This document shows positions 1 to 8,654 of a stretch of 64,000 nt of DNA, in pieces. A program made the position numbers and the translations under genes. The notes under the pieces were generated by a model that worked only from the letters and a program-made list of their open reading frames with translations, did not search any database and was not told where the DNA came from. The stretch is from contig NZ_BSSA01000014.1 of the NCBI RefSeq assembly GCF_030268885.1, positions 62,001 through 126,000 on the forward strand, in the 5' to 3' direction. How positions within the stretch are numbered: position 1 is the first letter of the stretch; every line of letters begins with the position of its first letter. The stretch is from Kitasatospora phosalacinea (GTDB lineage Bacteria; Actinomycetota; Actinomycetes; Streptomycetales; Streptomycetaceae).

Positions 1-578
1 TCCAGGCGACCGAGCAGTTCCTCGTCCTGGTCGAGCGTGCCGTCCGCGAGGACGTCGCACTCGATGCCGGTGAGCAGCCGGAACGGGGCGAGCCGGGCGT
101 TGAGCTCCTCGACCAGGTCGAGCTGTTCGCGCAGCCGGTCCGCGCCGAGGCCGTGGGCGACGGTGAGGCGGGGCGAGTGGTCGGTGAGGACGGCCCAGTG
201 GTGGCCGAGGGCGCGGGCGGTGTGGGCCATCCGTTCGACGGGGGCGGTGCCGCCGGACCAGTCGGAGTGCAGGTGGCAGTCGCCCTGGAGCTTCTCGCGC
301 AGCCGCAGCGCGGCGGTGGACGGGGCGGGCCCGGCGGCGGCGCGGGCCTCGGTCTCCAGCAGGTACTGCGGGGTGCGGCCGACCGAGGCGTCGGCGATCA
401 CCCGGGCGGTGACGGGGCCGACGCCGGGGAGGCGTTCGGCCTGGGCGGCGTCGATCGGTTCGGGGGGCAGGGCGGCGGCGGCCTCGGCGGCGGTGCGGAA
501 CGCCTTGGCCCGGTGGGGGGAGGCGAGTTCGCGCTCCAGCAGGAAGGCGATGCGTTCCAGGGCGGTGACCGGGTCCAT
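1..578 (-). CDS. PHP-domain protein with helix-hairpin-helix, 3' part missing
   Basis: Open from an ATG at 578 to the window edge, giving the first 192 residues; the C-terminus lies outside. The N-terminal part has a helix-hairpin-helix-like segment (PGVGPVTARVIADA). It is followed by the start of a PHP metal-dependent phosphoesterase domain: GDCHLHSDWSGG, then LTDHSPRLTV, then GIECDVLADG. This order matches stand-alone PHP proteins related to the C-terminal domain of family X DNA polymerases. The substrate cannot be read from sequence. It is transcribed leftward, divergent from the oxygenase at 724, so the roughly 145-bp gap must hold both promoters. Family is well supported; function is only general (phosphoesterase). 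Confidence 0.85.
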   Translation of the reverse strand, partial: MDPVTALERIAFLLERELASPHRAKAFRTAAEAAAALPPEPIDAAQAERLPGVGPVTARVIADASVGRTPQYLLETEARAAAGPAPSTAALRLREKLQGDCHLHSDWSGGTAPVERMAHTARALGHHWAVLTDHSPRLTVAHGLGADRLREQLDLVEELNARLAPFRLLTGIECDVLADGTLDQDEELLGRL

Positions 579-652
579 GCGGCCAGTCTGCGCGGGGCCG
601 GACGGGGTTGCACCCGGACGGGCCCTCTTCCGCCGATCTGCCCGGACCCCTT

Positions 653-681
653 GTTGACACTCTGTCTCATTGGTTTACTCG
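653..681 (+). promoter_or_regulatory. candidate promoter for the di-iron oxygenase gene
   Basis: A perfect TTGACA begins at about 654 in the divergent intergenic region, followed after 15 to 17 bases by a weak AT-richer stretch (TTTACT). It lies about 45 to 70 bp upstream of the GTG at 724. The -35 match is good; the -10 match is poor, so the assignment is tentative. Confidence 0.35.
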
Positions 682-723
682 TCCCGGAGCCCCCGTCGCA
701 CCCCCACCCTCCGGAGCCCGCCC

Positions 724-1650
724 GTGTCCGACACCGCCACCCCGCCGCAGTCCCCCGCCCGGCAGCGCAACGCCGACCGCGAGCTCAACGCGGCCCGCCT
801 GCTGCGCGCCTCCGCCAAGCACTCGTACGACCCGCTCACCGAGATCGACTGGTCCGCCCCCGTCGACCCGGACCACTACGCGCTGCCCGCGCACCGCGTC
901 GCGCTGTACGGCACCCCGCTGTGGGAGCGGCTGGACGAGCGGGCCCGGGCCCGGCTGAGCGTGCACCAGTTCGCGTCCACCACGGCCGCCGGGATCTGGT
1001 TCGAGCTGGTGCTGATGGAGGGCCTGATCCGGCACGTCTACGCGGGCGACCTGACCACCGGGCACGCCCAGTACGCGCTGACCGAGGTCGCCGACGAGTG
1101 CCGCCACTCGACCATGTTCGCCCGCTACATCACCGCGACCGGCTACCCCTCGGCCCGGCCGACCCGGCGCGCCGACCGCCTGGGCAAGCTGCACTTCCTG
1201 CTCAACGACACCACCATGACCTTCGCCGGGGCGATCTTCGTCGAGGAGTTCACCGACGCGATGCAGCGCGAGATGGTCCGCGACGAGTCGCTGCAGCCGC
1301 TGGCCCGCGCGGTGGCCCGGATCCACGTGGTCGAGGAGGCCCGGCACATCGGCTACGCCAAGCCGGAGCTGGAGCGCCGCTGGGCGGCGATGCCGGCGGC
1401 CCGGCGGGCGGTGTTCCGGCGGGCGCTGGCGCTGCTGGCCCGGCACGCGGTGGAGGAGATCGTGCACCCGCGGGTGTACGCGCTGGCCGGGCTGGACCCC
1501 GCCGGGGCCCGCCGGGCCGCCGAGGCCAACCCGCACTGGCGGCAGGCCCGGATCGACTGGGCCCGCAAGGCGCTGGAGTTCTTCGCCGACCTGGGCGTCC
1601 TCACCCCCGCCACCGCCCGCTCCTGGCGCCGCGCCGCACTGCTGCCCTGA
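724..1650 (+). CDS. AurF-like di-iron oxygenase
   Basis: A 308-residue protein resembling the AurF/CmlI group of non-haem di-iron oxygenases, which oxidise aryl amines to nitro groups (AurF acts on p-aminobenzoate). Ligand-type motifs appear in order: the helix WFELVLMEG, EVADECRHS (E..E..H), FVEEFTDAMQRE, and VVEEARHIGY (EExRH). Length fits the family (about 300 to 340). I place the start at the GTG of 724 because upstream codons are low-complexity and non-conserved in type; the frame is open from 670. An MFS exporter starts 56 bp downstream on the same strand, so the two may act together on one metabolite. The substrate is unknown; other ferritin-like oxidations remain possible. Confidence 0.8.
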   Translation: MSDTATPPQSPARQRNADRELNAARLLRASAKHSYDPLTEIDWSAPVDPDHYALPAHRVALYGTPLWERLDERARARLSVHQFASTTAAGIWFELVLMEGLIRHVYAGDLTTGHAQYALTEVADECRHSTMFARYITATGYPSARPTRRADRLGKLHFLLNDTTMTFAGAIFVEEFTDAMQREMVRDESLQPLARAVARIHVVEEARHIGYAKPELERRWAAMPAARRAVFRRALALLARHAVEEIVHPRVYALAGLDPAGARRAAEANPHWRQARIDWARKALEFFADLGVLTPATARSWRRAALLP

Positions 1651-1705
1651 CCCCTCGCCTGCGCGCCGCGCCCGCGCCGCCACCCCGCTGCCCGAGACTC
1701 TGAGC

Positions 1706-3199
1706 GTGGACGACAACGGGATCCGCCTCGGCACGGGCCGCGGCCGGTGGGTGGTGGCGGCGACGGCGCTGGGCTCCGGCATGGCGATGCTGGACGGCAC
1801 GGTGGTGAACGTCGCGCTGCCGCGGATCGGCGCGGACCTGGGCGCGAACCTGGCGGCGCTGCAGTGGACGGTCAACGCGTACATGCTGACGCTGGCGGCG
1901 CTGATCCTGCTGGGCGGCTCGCTCGGCGACCGGTACGGGCGCAGGCGGGTGTTCCTGCTCGGGGTGTGCTGGTTCGCGCTGGCCTCGGCCGGGTGCGCGG
2001 CCGCGCCGAACGTCGAACTGCTGGTGCTGGCACGGGCGTTGCAGGGGGTGGGCGGGGCGCTGCTGACGCCCGGTTCGCTGGCGATGCTGCAGGCGGTGTT
2101 CGCCGAGGAGGACCGGGCGGGCGCGGTCGGCGCCTGGTCGGGGCTGGGCGGGGTCGCGGCCGCGGTCGGCCCGTTCCTGGGCGGCTGGCTGGTGGACGGG
2201 CCGGGCTGGCGGTGGATCTTCCTGCTGAACCTGCCGCTGGCCGCGGTGGTGGTCGCGGTGACCGCCCGGCACGTCCCGGAGAGCCGCGACCCGGACGCCT
2301 CCGGCCGCTTCGACGTGCTGGGCGCGCTGCTCGCGGCGCTGGCGCTGGCCGGGATCACCTACGCACTGACCGAGGCCGGCTCGGGGCTGACCCCGGGCGC
2401 GCTGGCGGCCGGGGCGGCGGGCCTGGCGCTGACCGGGGTGTTCGTGCTGGTCGAGCACCGCTCGGCCGACCCGATGCTGCCGCTGTCGCTGTTCCGCTCC
2501 CGGCTGTTCACCTCGGTCAACCTGGTCACGCTGTGCGTGTACGGGGCGTTCAGCGGGGTGTTCCTGCTGCTGACGGTGCAGTTGCAGGTGGTGGCCGGGT
2601 TCACGCCGCTGCTGTCGGGGGTCGCACTGGTGCCGATCACCGTGCTGATGCTGCTGTTCTCCGGCCGGGCCGGACGGCTGGGCCGGGCGGTGGGGCCGCG
2701 GCTGCCGCTGACGGTGGGGCCGCTGGTGGTGGCCGCGGGCGTGCTGCTGATGCTGCGGATCGGGCCGGACGCGGACTACTGGCTGGACGTGCTGCCCGCC
2801 GTCACCGTGCAGGGCGCCGGGATGACCCTGCTGGTCGCCCCGCTGACCGCGACCGTGCTGGCCGCCGTGGACGTCCGCCGGGCGGGCATCGCCTCCGGCG
2901 TCAACAACGCGGCCGCCCGCGCGGCGGGCCTGTTCGCGGTCGCCGCGATCCCCCCGCTGGCGGGCCTGAGCGGCGACGCCTACCGCGTCCCCGCCGAGGT
3001 CGACGCCGCCTTCACCACCGCCGTGCTGATCTGCGCCGCCCTGCTCGCCACCGGCGCCCTGCTGGCGCTCACCACCGTCCGCCCCGACGCCCTCACCCCG
3101 CCGCACCCGGTCGCCGAGCCGGACTGCGACTGGTACTGCGCCCCGACCACCCCGCCGATCCACCCGGACGAGGGCGGCGCGGGGCGCGAGCGACCCTAG
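1706..3199 (+). CDS. MFS drug exporter, DHA2/EmrB-QacA type
   Basis: A 497-residue polytopic protein with GTG start. Typical MFS signatures are GSLGDRYGRRRVFLLG (cytoplasmic loop 2-3 motif A) and GVGGALLTPGSLAMLQ followed by WSGLGGVAAAVGPFLGGWL (motif C of proton antiporters). There are about 14 hydrophobic stretches, as in the DHA2 branch. The last 30 residues are hydrophilic. The family exports toxic compounds using the proton gradient across the cytoplasmic membrane. It follows the AurF-like oxygenase in the same direction, so a detoxification or export unit is plausible. Specific substrate unknown. Confidence 0.85.
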   Translation: MDDNGIRLGTGRGRWVVAATALGSGMAMLDGTVVNVALPRIGADLGANLAALQWTVNAYMLTLAALILLGGSLGDRYGRRRVFLLGVCWFALASAGCAAAPNVELLVLARALQGVGGALLTPGSLAMLQAVFAEEDRAGAVGAWSGLGGVAAAVGPFLGGWLVDGPGWRWIFLLNLPLAAVVVAVTARHVPESRDPDASGRFDVLGALLAALALAGITYALTEAGSGLTPGALAAGAAGLALTGVFVLVEHRSADPMLPLSLFRSRLFTSVNLVTLCVYGAFSGVFLLLTVQLQVVAGFTPLLSGVALVPITVLMLLFSGRAGRLGRAVGPRLPLTVGPLVVAAGVLLMLRIGPDADYWLDVLPAVTVQGAGMTLLVAPLTATVLAAVDVRRAGIASGVNNAAARAAGLFAVAAIPPLAGLSGDAYRVPAEVDAAFTTAVLICAALLATGALLALTTVRPDALTPPHPVAEPDCDWYCAPTTPPIHPDEGGAGRERP

Positions 3200-3283
3200 G
3201 GCCCGACCGAGTGCGCCCGTCGGCGCCCGCACGCACGGGGGCAACGGGCTCGGTGCGGGGCCCGGGGCCTCCTGCCCGTCGTG

Positions 3284-4267
3284 TCAGTCCGCGTCGATGC
3301 CGTACGCCCGGACCAGTGCGGTCAGCCCTCCGGTCCAGGGGCGGGCGATCGTCCGCACCCCCCACCGGTGCGAGTCGGGCGCCGTTTCGCGGACGAGTTC
3401 GGCCACCGTCTCGGCACCGGCCCGCGGGTCGGGGGTGACGGCGATGCGCCAGGCCCCGGTGCCCGGGGCCCGCAGCGTGAGCAGTGGCTCGTGCAGGTCG
3501 GCGAGCGGCACTCCGCCGTGCGCGTCGGTGCCCACCGCGATCAGGATCCGCCGGACGCGGTCGGGCAGCGCACGCAGGTCGACGTCGGCGCGTTCGGCCC
3601 GCCGGTCGCCTTCCCGTAGTTCTCCGTGCGTCCGGACCGCACCGGCAGCGCCGACCGGCTGCCGGTGGAAGACCGGGTCGAAGTCGCCGCTCACCCGGCT
3701 GTCGGCGTCCAGGAGCAGCAGGGCGAGGTCCGCGTCGGCGCCGCCCGCGAGGAACTGCAGCCGCAGCCGGTCCGTGACGGCGGTCGGCGGGTCGGGAGCG
3801 GTGTCGAGTCGGCACACGGCGAACGGCCGGGTGCGGCAAGGGCTTTCGAGGTGCCGGTCGACGGTCGGAACGGGTTCGGCCAGGGTCGCGTCGAGGGTCG
3901 CCGGCGGGAGCGGGTCCGGGGCGCCGTCCGCCTCCTCGTCCTCCTGGAGCAGGTCGAGCAGGTGCCGCAGACCGGGGATCCGGTCGGTCGGCAGCGGGCG
4001 CAAGGTGGTGGAGGGGTTCCCGGAGGGCGTGGTCGTCACCGAGCAGGCGACGTCCTGACCGAGGTCGAGGAGGCGCAGCGCGTCCTCGGGAGTGCGCCGG
4101 GGACCGGCGGCGATCGCCGGTCGGGTCCAGCGACCGAAGGCGACGCAACCGAGTCGTCGGGTGCCGGGGAGGCGGCTGAGGACGGCGGCGAGCCGGGCTC
4201 CGCCGCTACCGACGCCGACCCCGGCGATCCGCGGTCCGGCCGAAGCCCGGATCCCGCGGGTGGACAC
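3284..4267 (-). CDS. TerD-domain protein
   Basis: A 327-residue protein whose C-terminal half carries a TerD-like pattern: ADLALLLLDADSRVSGDFDPVF, then VDLRALPDRVRRILIAVGTD, where acidic residues bind calcium in TerD/CABP proteins. The N-terminal 140 residues are less clear (CVAFGRWTRPAIAAG, then LDLGQDVACSVTTTP) and may be a divergent second domain or an adaptor. TerD proteins are linked to tellurite and general stress responses, often in multi-gene ter clusters; none is adjacent here. Several internal GTG codons make the start uncertain, and the first 25 residues may not be translated. It lies downstream of purB on the same strand after a 180-bp gap in which I see no gene. Confidence 0.6.
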   Translation of the reverse strand: MSTRGIRASAGPRIAGVGVGSGGARLAAVLSRLPGTRRLGCVAFGRWTRPAIAAGPRRTPEDALRLLDLGQDVACSVTTTPSGNPSTTLRPLPTDRIPGLRHLLDLLQEDEEADGAPDPLPPATLDATLAEPVPTVDRHLESPCRTRPFAVCRLDTAPDPPTAVTDRLRLQFLAGGADADLALLLLDADSRVSGDFDPVFHRQPVGAAGAVRTHGELREGDRRAERADVDLRALPDRVRRILIAVGTDAHGGVPLADLHEPLLTLRAPGTGAWRIAVTPDPRAGAETVAELVRETAPDSHRWGVRTIARPWTGGLTALVRAYGIDAD

Positions 4268-4447
4268 CCGTGGACCGAGGCCGGGGGCACCGATCCGGAA
4301 TCCGGATCCCGTCGCGCACCTCCCTCACCCGTGGTGGACCCGAGGGGGCGGACGAGCCGCCGAGCGGCCCGGGGAGGCGCAGGTCCCGGCAGTACCTCGC
4401 AGTGCGACGGTCCTGCCGGGACTCGGTCCGGCCTGTCGGCCGCCGTG

Positions 4448-5878
4448 TCAGAGGATGTCGCCGGGCGCGTACTTGGCGGCCTCCGGGTGGGCGGCGGCCA
4501 CCTCCTCGATGCGGCGGACGAGTTCGCCGACCTGGGCGGCGGCGGCGCCGGTGAAGGAGAGGCGGTCGGCGAGCAGGGCGTCCAGGGCGGCGTGGTCGAG
4601 CGGGATGCGCGGGTCGGCGGCCAGGGCGGGGACGAGGGAGTTCTCGCGGGCGCCCTCGCGCATGGCGAGCGCCGCGTTCACCGCGTGCTCCTTGATGACC
4701 TCGTGGGCGGTCTCGCGGCCGACCCCGGCCCGGACCGCGCCCATCAGGACCTTGGTGGTGGCCAGGAACGGCAGGTAGCGGTCCAGCTCGGCCTCGATGA
4801 CGGCGGGGAAGGCGCCGAACTCGTCGAGGACGGTCAGGAAGGTCTCCAGCAGGCCGTCGAAGGCGAAGAACGCGTCCGGCAGCGCGACCCGGCGCACCAC
4901 GGAGCAGGAGACGTCGCCCTCGTTCCACTGGTCGCCGCCGAGCTCGGCGGTCATCGAGGCGTAGCCGCGCAGGATGACGGCCAGGCCGTTGACGCGCTCG
5001 CAGGAGCGGGTGTTCATCTTGTGCGGCATGGCCGAGGAGCCGACCTGCCCGGCCTTGAAGCCCTCGGTGACCAGCTCGTGGCCGGCCATCAGGCGGATGG
5101 TCTTGGCCAGGCTGGAGGGCCCGGCGGCGAGCTGGACGAGCGCGGAGACCACGTCGTAGTCGAGCGAGCGCGGGTAGACCTGGCCGACCGAGGTGAAGAC
5201 GTTCTCGAAGCCGAGGTGGCCGGCCACCCGGCGCTCGAGTTCGGCGAGCTTGTCGGCGTCGCCGCCGAGCAGGTCGAGCATGTCCTGGGCGGTGCCGACC
5301 GGGCCCTTGATGCCGCGCAGCGGGTAGCGGGCGATCAGCTCCTCCAGCCGGACGTACGCGACCAGGACCTCGTCGGCGGCGGTGGCGAAGCGCTTGCCGA
5401 GGGTGGTGGCCTGGGCGGCGACGTTGTGCGAGCGGCCGGCCATGACCAGCTCGCCGTACTGGGCGGCGAGGCGGCCGAGGCGGACCAGGACGGCCACCGT
5501 GCGGTCGCGGACGTGCTCCAGCGACTGGCGGATCTGCAGCTGCTCGACGTTCTCGGTGAGGTCGCGCGAGGTCATGCCCTTGTGGATCTGCTCGTGCCCG
5601 GCGAGCTCGGAGAACTCCTCGATCCGGGCCTTCACGTCGTGCCGGGTGACCTTCTCGCGCTCGGCGATGGACGCCAGGTCGACCTGGTCCACCACCCGCT
5701 CGTAGTCGGCGATCGCGGTGGCCGGGACCTCGATGCCGAGGTCCTGCTGCGCCTTCAGGACGGCCAGCCACAGGTGGCGCTCCAGGACCACCTTGTGCTC
5801 GGGGGACCACAGCTGGGCCAGGGTCGCCGAGGCGTACCGGGAGGCCAGGACATTGGGGATCTTGGGCTTCGCGCTCAC
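4448..5878 (-). CDS. purB: adenylosuccinate lyase
   Basis: A 476-residue enzyme of the fumarase/aspartase superfamily. It cleaves SAICAR to AICAR and adenylosuccinate to AMP in purine synthesis, in the cytosol. The superfamily signature appears as GSSAMPHKMNTR near residue 280, where the serine acts as catalytic base. TSRDLTENVEQLQ and AGRSHNVAAQATTLGKR are further conserved stretches. Length matches the longer actinobacterial PurB. The GTG at 5878 (MSAKPKIPN...) is preferred over an in-frame TTG nine bases upstream. No purine gene neighbours are present. It diverges from the HelD/HelR-like gene. Confidence 0.95.
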   Translation of the reverse strand: MSAKPKIPNVLASRYASATLAQLWSPEHKVVLERHLWLAVLKAQQDLGIEVPATAIADYERVVDQVDLASIAEREKVTRHDVKARIEEFSELAGHEQIHKGMTSRDLTENVEQLQIRQSLEHVRDRTVAVLVRLGRLAAQYGELVMAGRSHNVAAQATTLGKRFATAADEVLVAYVRLEELIARYPLRGIKGPVGTAQDMLDLLGGDADKLAELERRVAGHLGFENVFTSVGQVYPRSLDYDVVSALVQLAAGPSSLAKTIRLMAGHELVTEGFKAGQVGSSAMPHKMNTRSCERVNGLAVILRGYASMTAELGGDQWNEGDVSCSVVRRVALPDAFFAFDGLLETFLTVLDEFGAFPAVIEAELDRYLPFLATTKVLMGAVRAGVGRETAHEVIKEHAVNAALAMREGARENSLVPALAADPRIPLDHAALDALLADRLSFTGAAAAQVGELVRRIEEVAAAHPEAAKYAPGDIL

Positions 5879-5951
5879 GTTTCGCAAGCCTAACAGTCAA
5901 GGTCAGGCGAGGACGAGGCGCGTCCGCCGGGCGGACGGGTACCATGGCCGG

Positions 5952-5982
5952 TTGAGCCCAGCGCAATGGCCAAGAATATAAA
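5952..5982 (+). promoter_or_regulatory. promoter of the HelD/HelR-like gene
   Basis: TTGAGC (5952-5957), a 17-bp spacer and AATATA (5975-5980, part of an unusually AT-rich AATATAAA run) make a good vegetative promoter. A Shine-Dalgarno-like AAGGAT (5994-5999) follows and precedes the TTG start at 6009. I did not find the rifamycin-associated element reported upstream of some helR genes. Confidence 0.6.
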
Positions 5983-6008
5983 CTCCTCACCGCAAGGATA
6001 CCACACCT

Positions 6009-8225
6009 TTGGACGAGAACTCCGCCGACCCGCTCCTCGCCGCCCAACTGCGCCTCGAACAGCAGCGGTTGACCGACCTCTACGCCCACCTGGACGCCGC
6101 CCGCGCCCGGGCCCGGGACGCACTCGAACGGACCGCCGGCCCCGGCCCCGGCGGCACCCGGCAGGCCAGGCTGGAGCACGAGGTGGCGCACGCCGAACGG
6201 TCCCGCCGCCTGGCCCGGCTGACCGCCGTCGAACGCGGCCTGTGCTTCGGCCGGATCGACCCGGGCGACGGGCCCAGCCGCTACGTCGGCCGGATCGGGC
6301 TGCTGGACGGGGAGTTCGAGCCGCTGCTGCTGGACTGGCGGGCCCCGGCCGCCCGCCCGTTCTACACCGCGGGCCCGGCCGACCCGCAGGGCCTGGTGCG
6401 GCGGCGCCACCTGCGCACCGCGGGCCGCCGGGTGGTCGGCCTGGACGACGAGGCCTTCGACCTGGACGCGCTGGAGGCCGACGGCGCCCGCACCACCCTG
6501 GTCGGCGAGGCCGCGCTGCTGGCCGAGCTGCGCCGGGCCCGGACCGGCCGGATGCGCGAGGTGGTCGCCACCATCCAGGCCGAGCAGGACCGGGTGATCC
6601 GCTCCGGCCTGCCCGGCGCGGTGGTGGTGCACGGCGGCCCCGGCACCGGCAAGACCGTCGCCGCGCTGCACCGCGCCGCGTACCTGCTCTACGCGCACCG
6701 GGAGGTGCTGGAGCGGCGCGGGGTGCTGGTGATCGGCCCGAATCCGGCCTTCCTGCGCTACATCGAGCAGGTGCTGCCCTCGCTCGGCGAGACCGAGGTG
6801 CTGCTGCGCACCGTCGGCGAGCTGTTCCCCGGCCTCCGGGCCACCGCCGCCGACCGGCCGGAGACCGCCGTGCTGAAGGGCTCGCTGCGGATGGTCGACG
6901 TGCTGGCCGGGGCGGTGCACCTGCACCAGCGCCTGCCCGCGGGCGACCGGCGGATCGCCGCGCTCGACCTGCCGCTGCCCCGGCGGGTGCTGGCCGCCGC
7001 CCGGGAGCGCGCCCGCGGCCTGCGGCTGCCGCACAACGCCGCCCGCCCCGTCTTCCGGCGCGCCGCCCTGGAGGGCCTGGCCCGGGTCCGGGCCCAGGAG
7101 CTCGGCCGCCCCTGGGACGAGGAGGAGGCCCGGCACGCCCCCGGCGAACTGGGGGCCGAACCGGCCGTCCGGGCCGCGCTGGACGCGCTGTGGCCGCTGC
7201 TGACCCCGCAGCAGCTGGTCGGGGCGCTGCTCGCCGACCCCGACGCGCTGGCCCCCGGCCTCTCCCCCGCCGAACGGGCCGCGCTGCGCCGCGCCCCGGG
7301 CGCGCCCTGGACGGTGGAGGACGTCCCGCTGCTGGACGAGGCCGCCGAACTGCTCGGCTCGGACGGCGCGGCCGAGCGGGCCGCCGCCGGGGCCGAGGAC
7401 CGCGAGCGGGCCGCCGCCGAGGCGTACGCGCACGGGGTGCTGCAGGTGACCGGGCAGGCGGGCGAGCTGGACGCGGCGGCGCTGGCCGCCCGGCACGCGG
7501 ACGCGGGCCCGTACCGCTCGACGGCCGAGCGGGCCGCCGCCGACCGGGAGTGGACCTTCGGGCACGTGGTGGTGGACGAGGCGCAGGAGCTGTCGGAGCT
7601 GGCCTGGCGGACGGTGATGTGGCGGATCCCGACCCGTTCGCTGACCGTGGTGGGCGATCTGGCGCAGACCTCCTCGGCGGCGGGCGCCCGCGACTGGCAG
7701 CAGGTGCTGGGCCGGTACCTGGGCACCCGTTGGCGCGAGGAGCGGCTGGAGGTCAGCTACCGCACCCCCGCGCCGGTGATGGCGGTGGCGGCGGCGGTGC
7801 TGGCGGAGGTCGACCCGGGGGCCGTGGCGCCGGTGCCGGTGCGCACCGGCGGGGAGGCGCCGCGGGCGGTGCGGGTCGCCGACTACCCGGCCGAACTGCC
7901 CGCCCTGCTGGCCCCGGACGGCCCCGGCACGGGCGTGACGGGCCTGGTGGTGCCGGACGCCCGGCTAGCGGAGCTGGCGCACCTGGGGGCGCTGAGCGCG
8001 GCGCAGTGCAAGGGCCTGGAGTTCGACGCGGTGGTGGTGGCGGACCCGGCGGCGATCCGCGCGCAGTCCCCGCGCGGCGGCAACGACCTGTACGTGGCGC
8101 TGACCCGGGCCACCCGCCGCCTGACGGTGGCCCACCACGGCCCGCTGCCGGAACCGCTGCGGGCGGCGTTCGAGCAGCTCGCGGCGGGGCGGGCCGGGAG
8201 GGGGCGGGCCGGGAAATCGGGGTGA
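6009..8225 (+). CDS. HelD/HelR-like RNA polymerase-recycling ATPase
   Basis: A 738-residue superfamily I helicase-like ATPase. Walker A is GGPGTGKTVAALHRAAY (about residues 209-225), Walker B is VVVDEAQELSELAW (about 520), and a UvrD-type C-terminus includes ALSAAQCKGLEFDAVVVAD and LYVALTRATRRL. The N-terminal 190 residues form a predicted helical arm (LEQQRLTDLYAHLDAARARA) like the coiled-coil of HelD that enters RNA polymerase. HelD-family proteins strip RNAP from DNA, and HelR also displaces rifamycins. The start is a TTG at 6009 with AAGGAT 9 bases upstream. I cannot distinguish HelR (antibiotic-induced) from a constitutive HelD paralogue by sequence alone. Confidence 0.82.
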   Translation: MDENSADPLLAAQLRLEQQRLTDLYAHLDAARARARDALERTAGPGPGGTRQARLEHEVAHAERSRRLARLTAVERGLCFGRIDPGDGPSRYVGRIGLLDGEFEPLLLDWRAPAARPFYTAGPADPQGLVRRRHLRTAGRRVVGLDDEAFDLDALEADGARTTLVGEAALLAELRRARTGRMREVVATIQAEQDRVIRSGLPGAVVVHGGPGTGKTVAALHRAAYLLYAHREVLERRGVLVIGPNPAFLRYIEQVLPSLGETEVLLRTVGELFPGLRATAADRPETAVLKGSLRMVDVLAGAVHLHQRLPAGDRRIAALDLPLPRRVLAAARERARGLRLPHNAARPVFRRAALEGLARVRAQELGRPWDEEEARHAPGELGAEPAVRAALDALWPLLTPQQLVGALLADPDALAPGLSPAERAALRRAPGAPWTVEDVPLLDEAAELLGSDGAAERAAAGAEDRERAAAEAYAHGVLQVTGQAGELDAAALAARHADAGPYRSTAERAAADREWTFGHVVVDEAQELSELAWRTVMWRIPTRSLTVVGDLAQTSSAAGARDWQQVLGRYLGTRWREERLEVSYRTPAPVMAVAAAVLAEVDPGAVAPVPVRTGGEAPRAVRVADYPAELPALLAPDGPGTGVTGLVVPDARLAELAHLGALSAAQCKGLEFDAVVVADPAAIRAQSPRGGNDLYVALTRATRRLTVAHHGPLPEPLRAAFEQLAAGRAGRGRAGKSG

Positions 8226-8257
8226 GCGGCGGGAACGGGAGGGGTTAGGGTCCGGGC

Positions 8258-8614
8258 ATGACCAAGCGCACCTTCCGGATCACGGTCCGCGGCTCCTTCG
8301 ACGCCCTGACCGACGAGCAGCGGGCCGAACTGCAGGCCGAGGCCGCCGAGCACGACGTGCTGCGGGCGGAGTTCACCGAGGAGGGGCACCTGACGTACGA
8401 CCTGTCGGCGCGGCCGTTCTTCACCTTCCGCTTCCTGGAGCACGGGGAGGCGGAGGAGGACGTGGTGGCGGCCTCGGTGCGGGCCGAGACCGCGGCGGAG
8501 CTGTGGCTGACGGACCGCGGGTACGGCTACAGGAACCTGAGGTCGCAGGCGCAGGACATGGCGCTGGCGGCGCTGGGGGCGCGGCAGAAGCAGGAGGCCC
8601 GGAAGAAGGGCTGA
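8258..8614 (+). CDS. DUF6204 family protein
   Basis: A 118-residue soluble protein recognised as DUF6204 from its pattern: FRITVRGSFDALTDEQRAEL, then HLTYDLSARPFFTFRF, then LWLTDRGYGYRNLRSQAQDM. The family is common in actinomycetes and has no established function. A GGGAGGGG-like ribosome binding site lies about 18 bases before the ATG. It sits 32 bp after the HelD/HelR-like gene on the same strand and could share its transcript. Confidence 0.85.
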   Translation: MTKRTFRITVRGSFDALTDEQRAELQAEAAEHDVLRAEFTEEGHLTYDLSARPFFTFRFLEHGEAEEDVVAASVRAETAAELWLTDRGYGYRNLRSQAQDMALAALGARQKQEARKKG

Positions 8615-8654
8615 GCAGCTGAGCGCGGCCGGGGCCCGGCCCGGGGCGGGGCGC

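Noticed and set aside
667..2358. Long minus-strand open frame opposite the oxygenase and MFS genes
   Set aside because: It is a GC-driven shadow frame: low-complexity Gly/Arg/Gln protein with no domain, while the plus strand has clear AurF-like and MFS motifs.
4206..7565. 1119-codon minus-strand open frame
   Set aside because: It runs over the end of terD, out of frame with purB, and antisense to the HelD/HelR-like gene; composition is repetitive and no family is visible.
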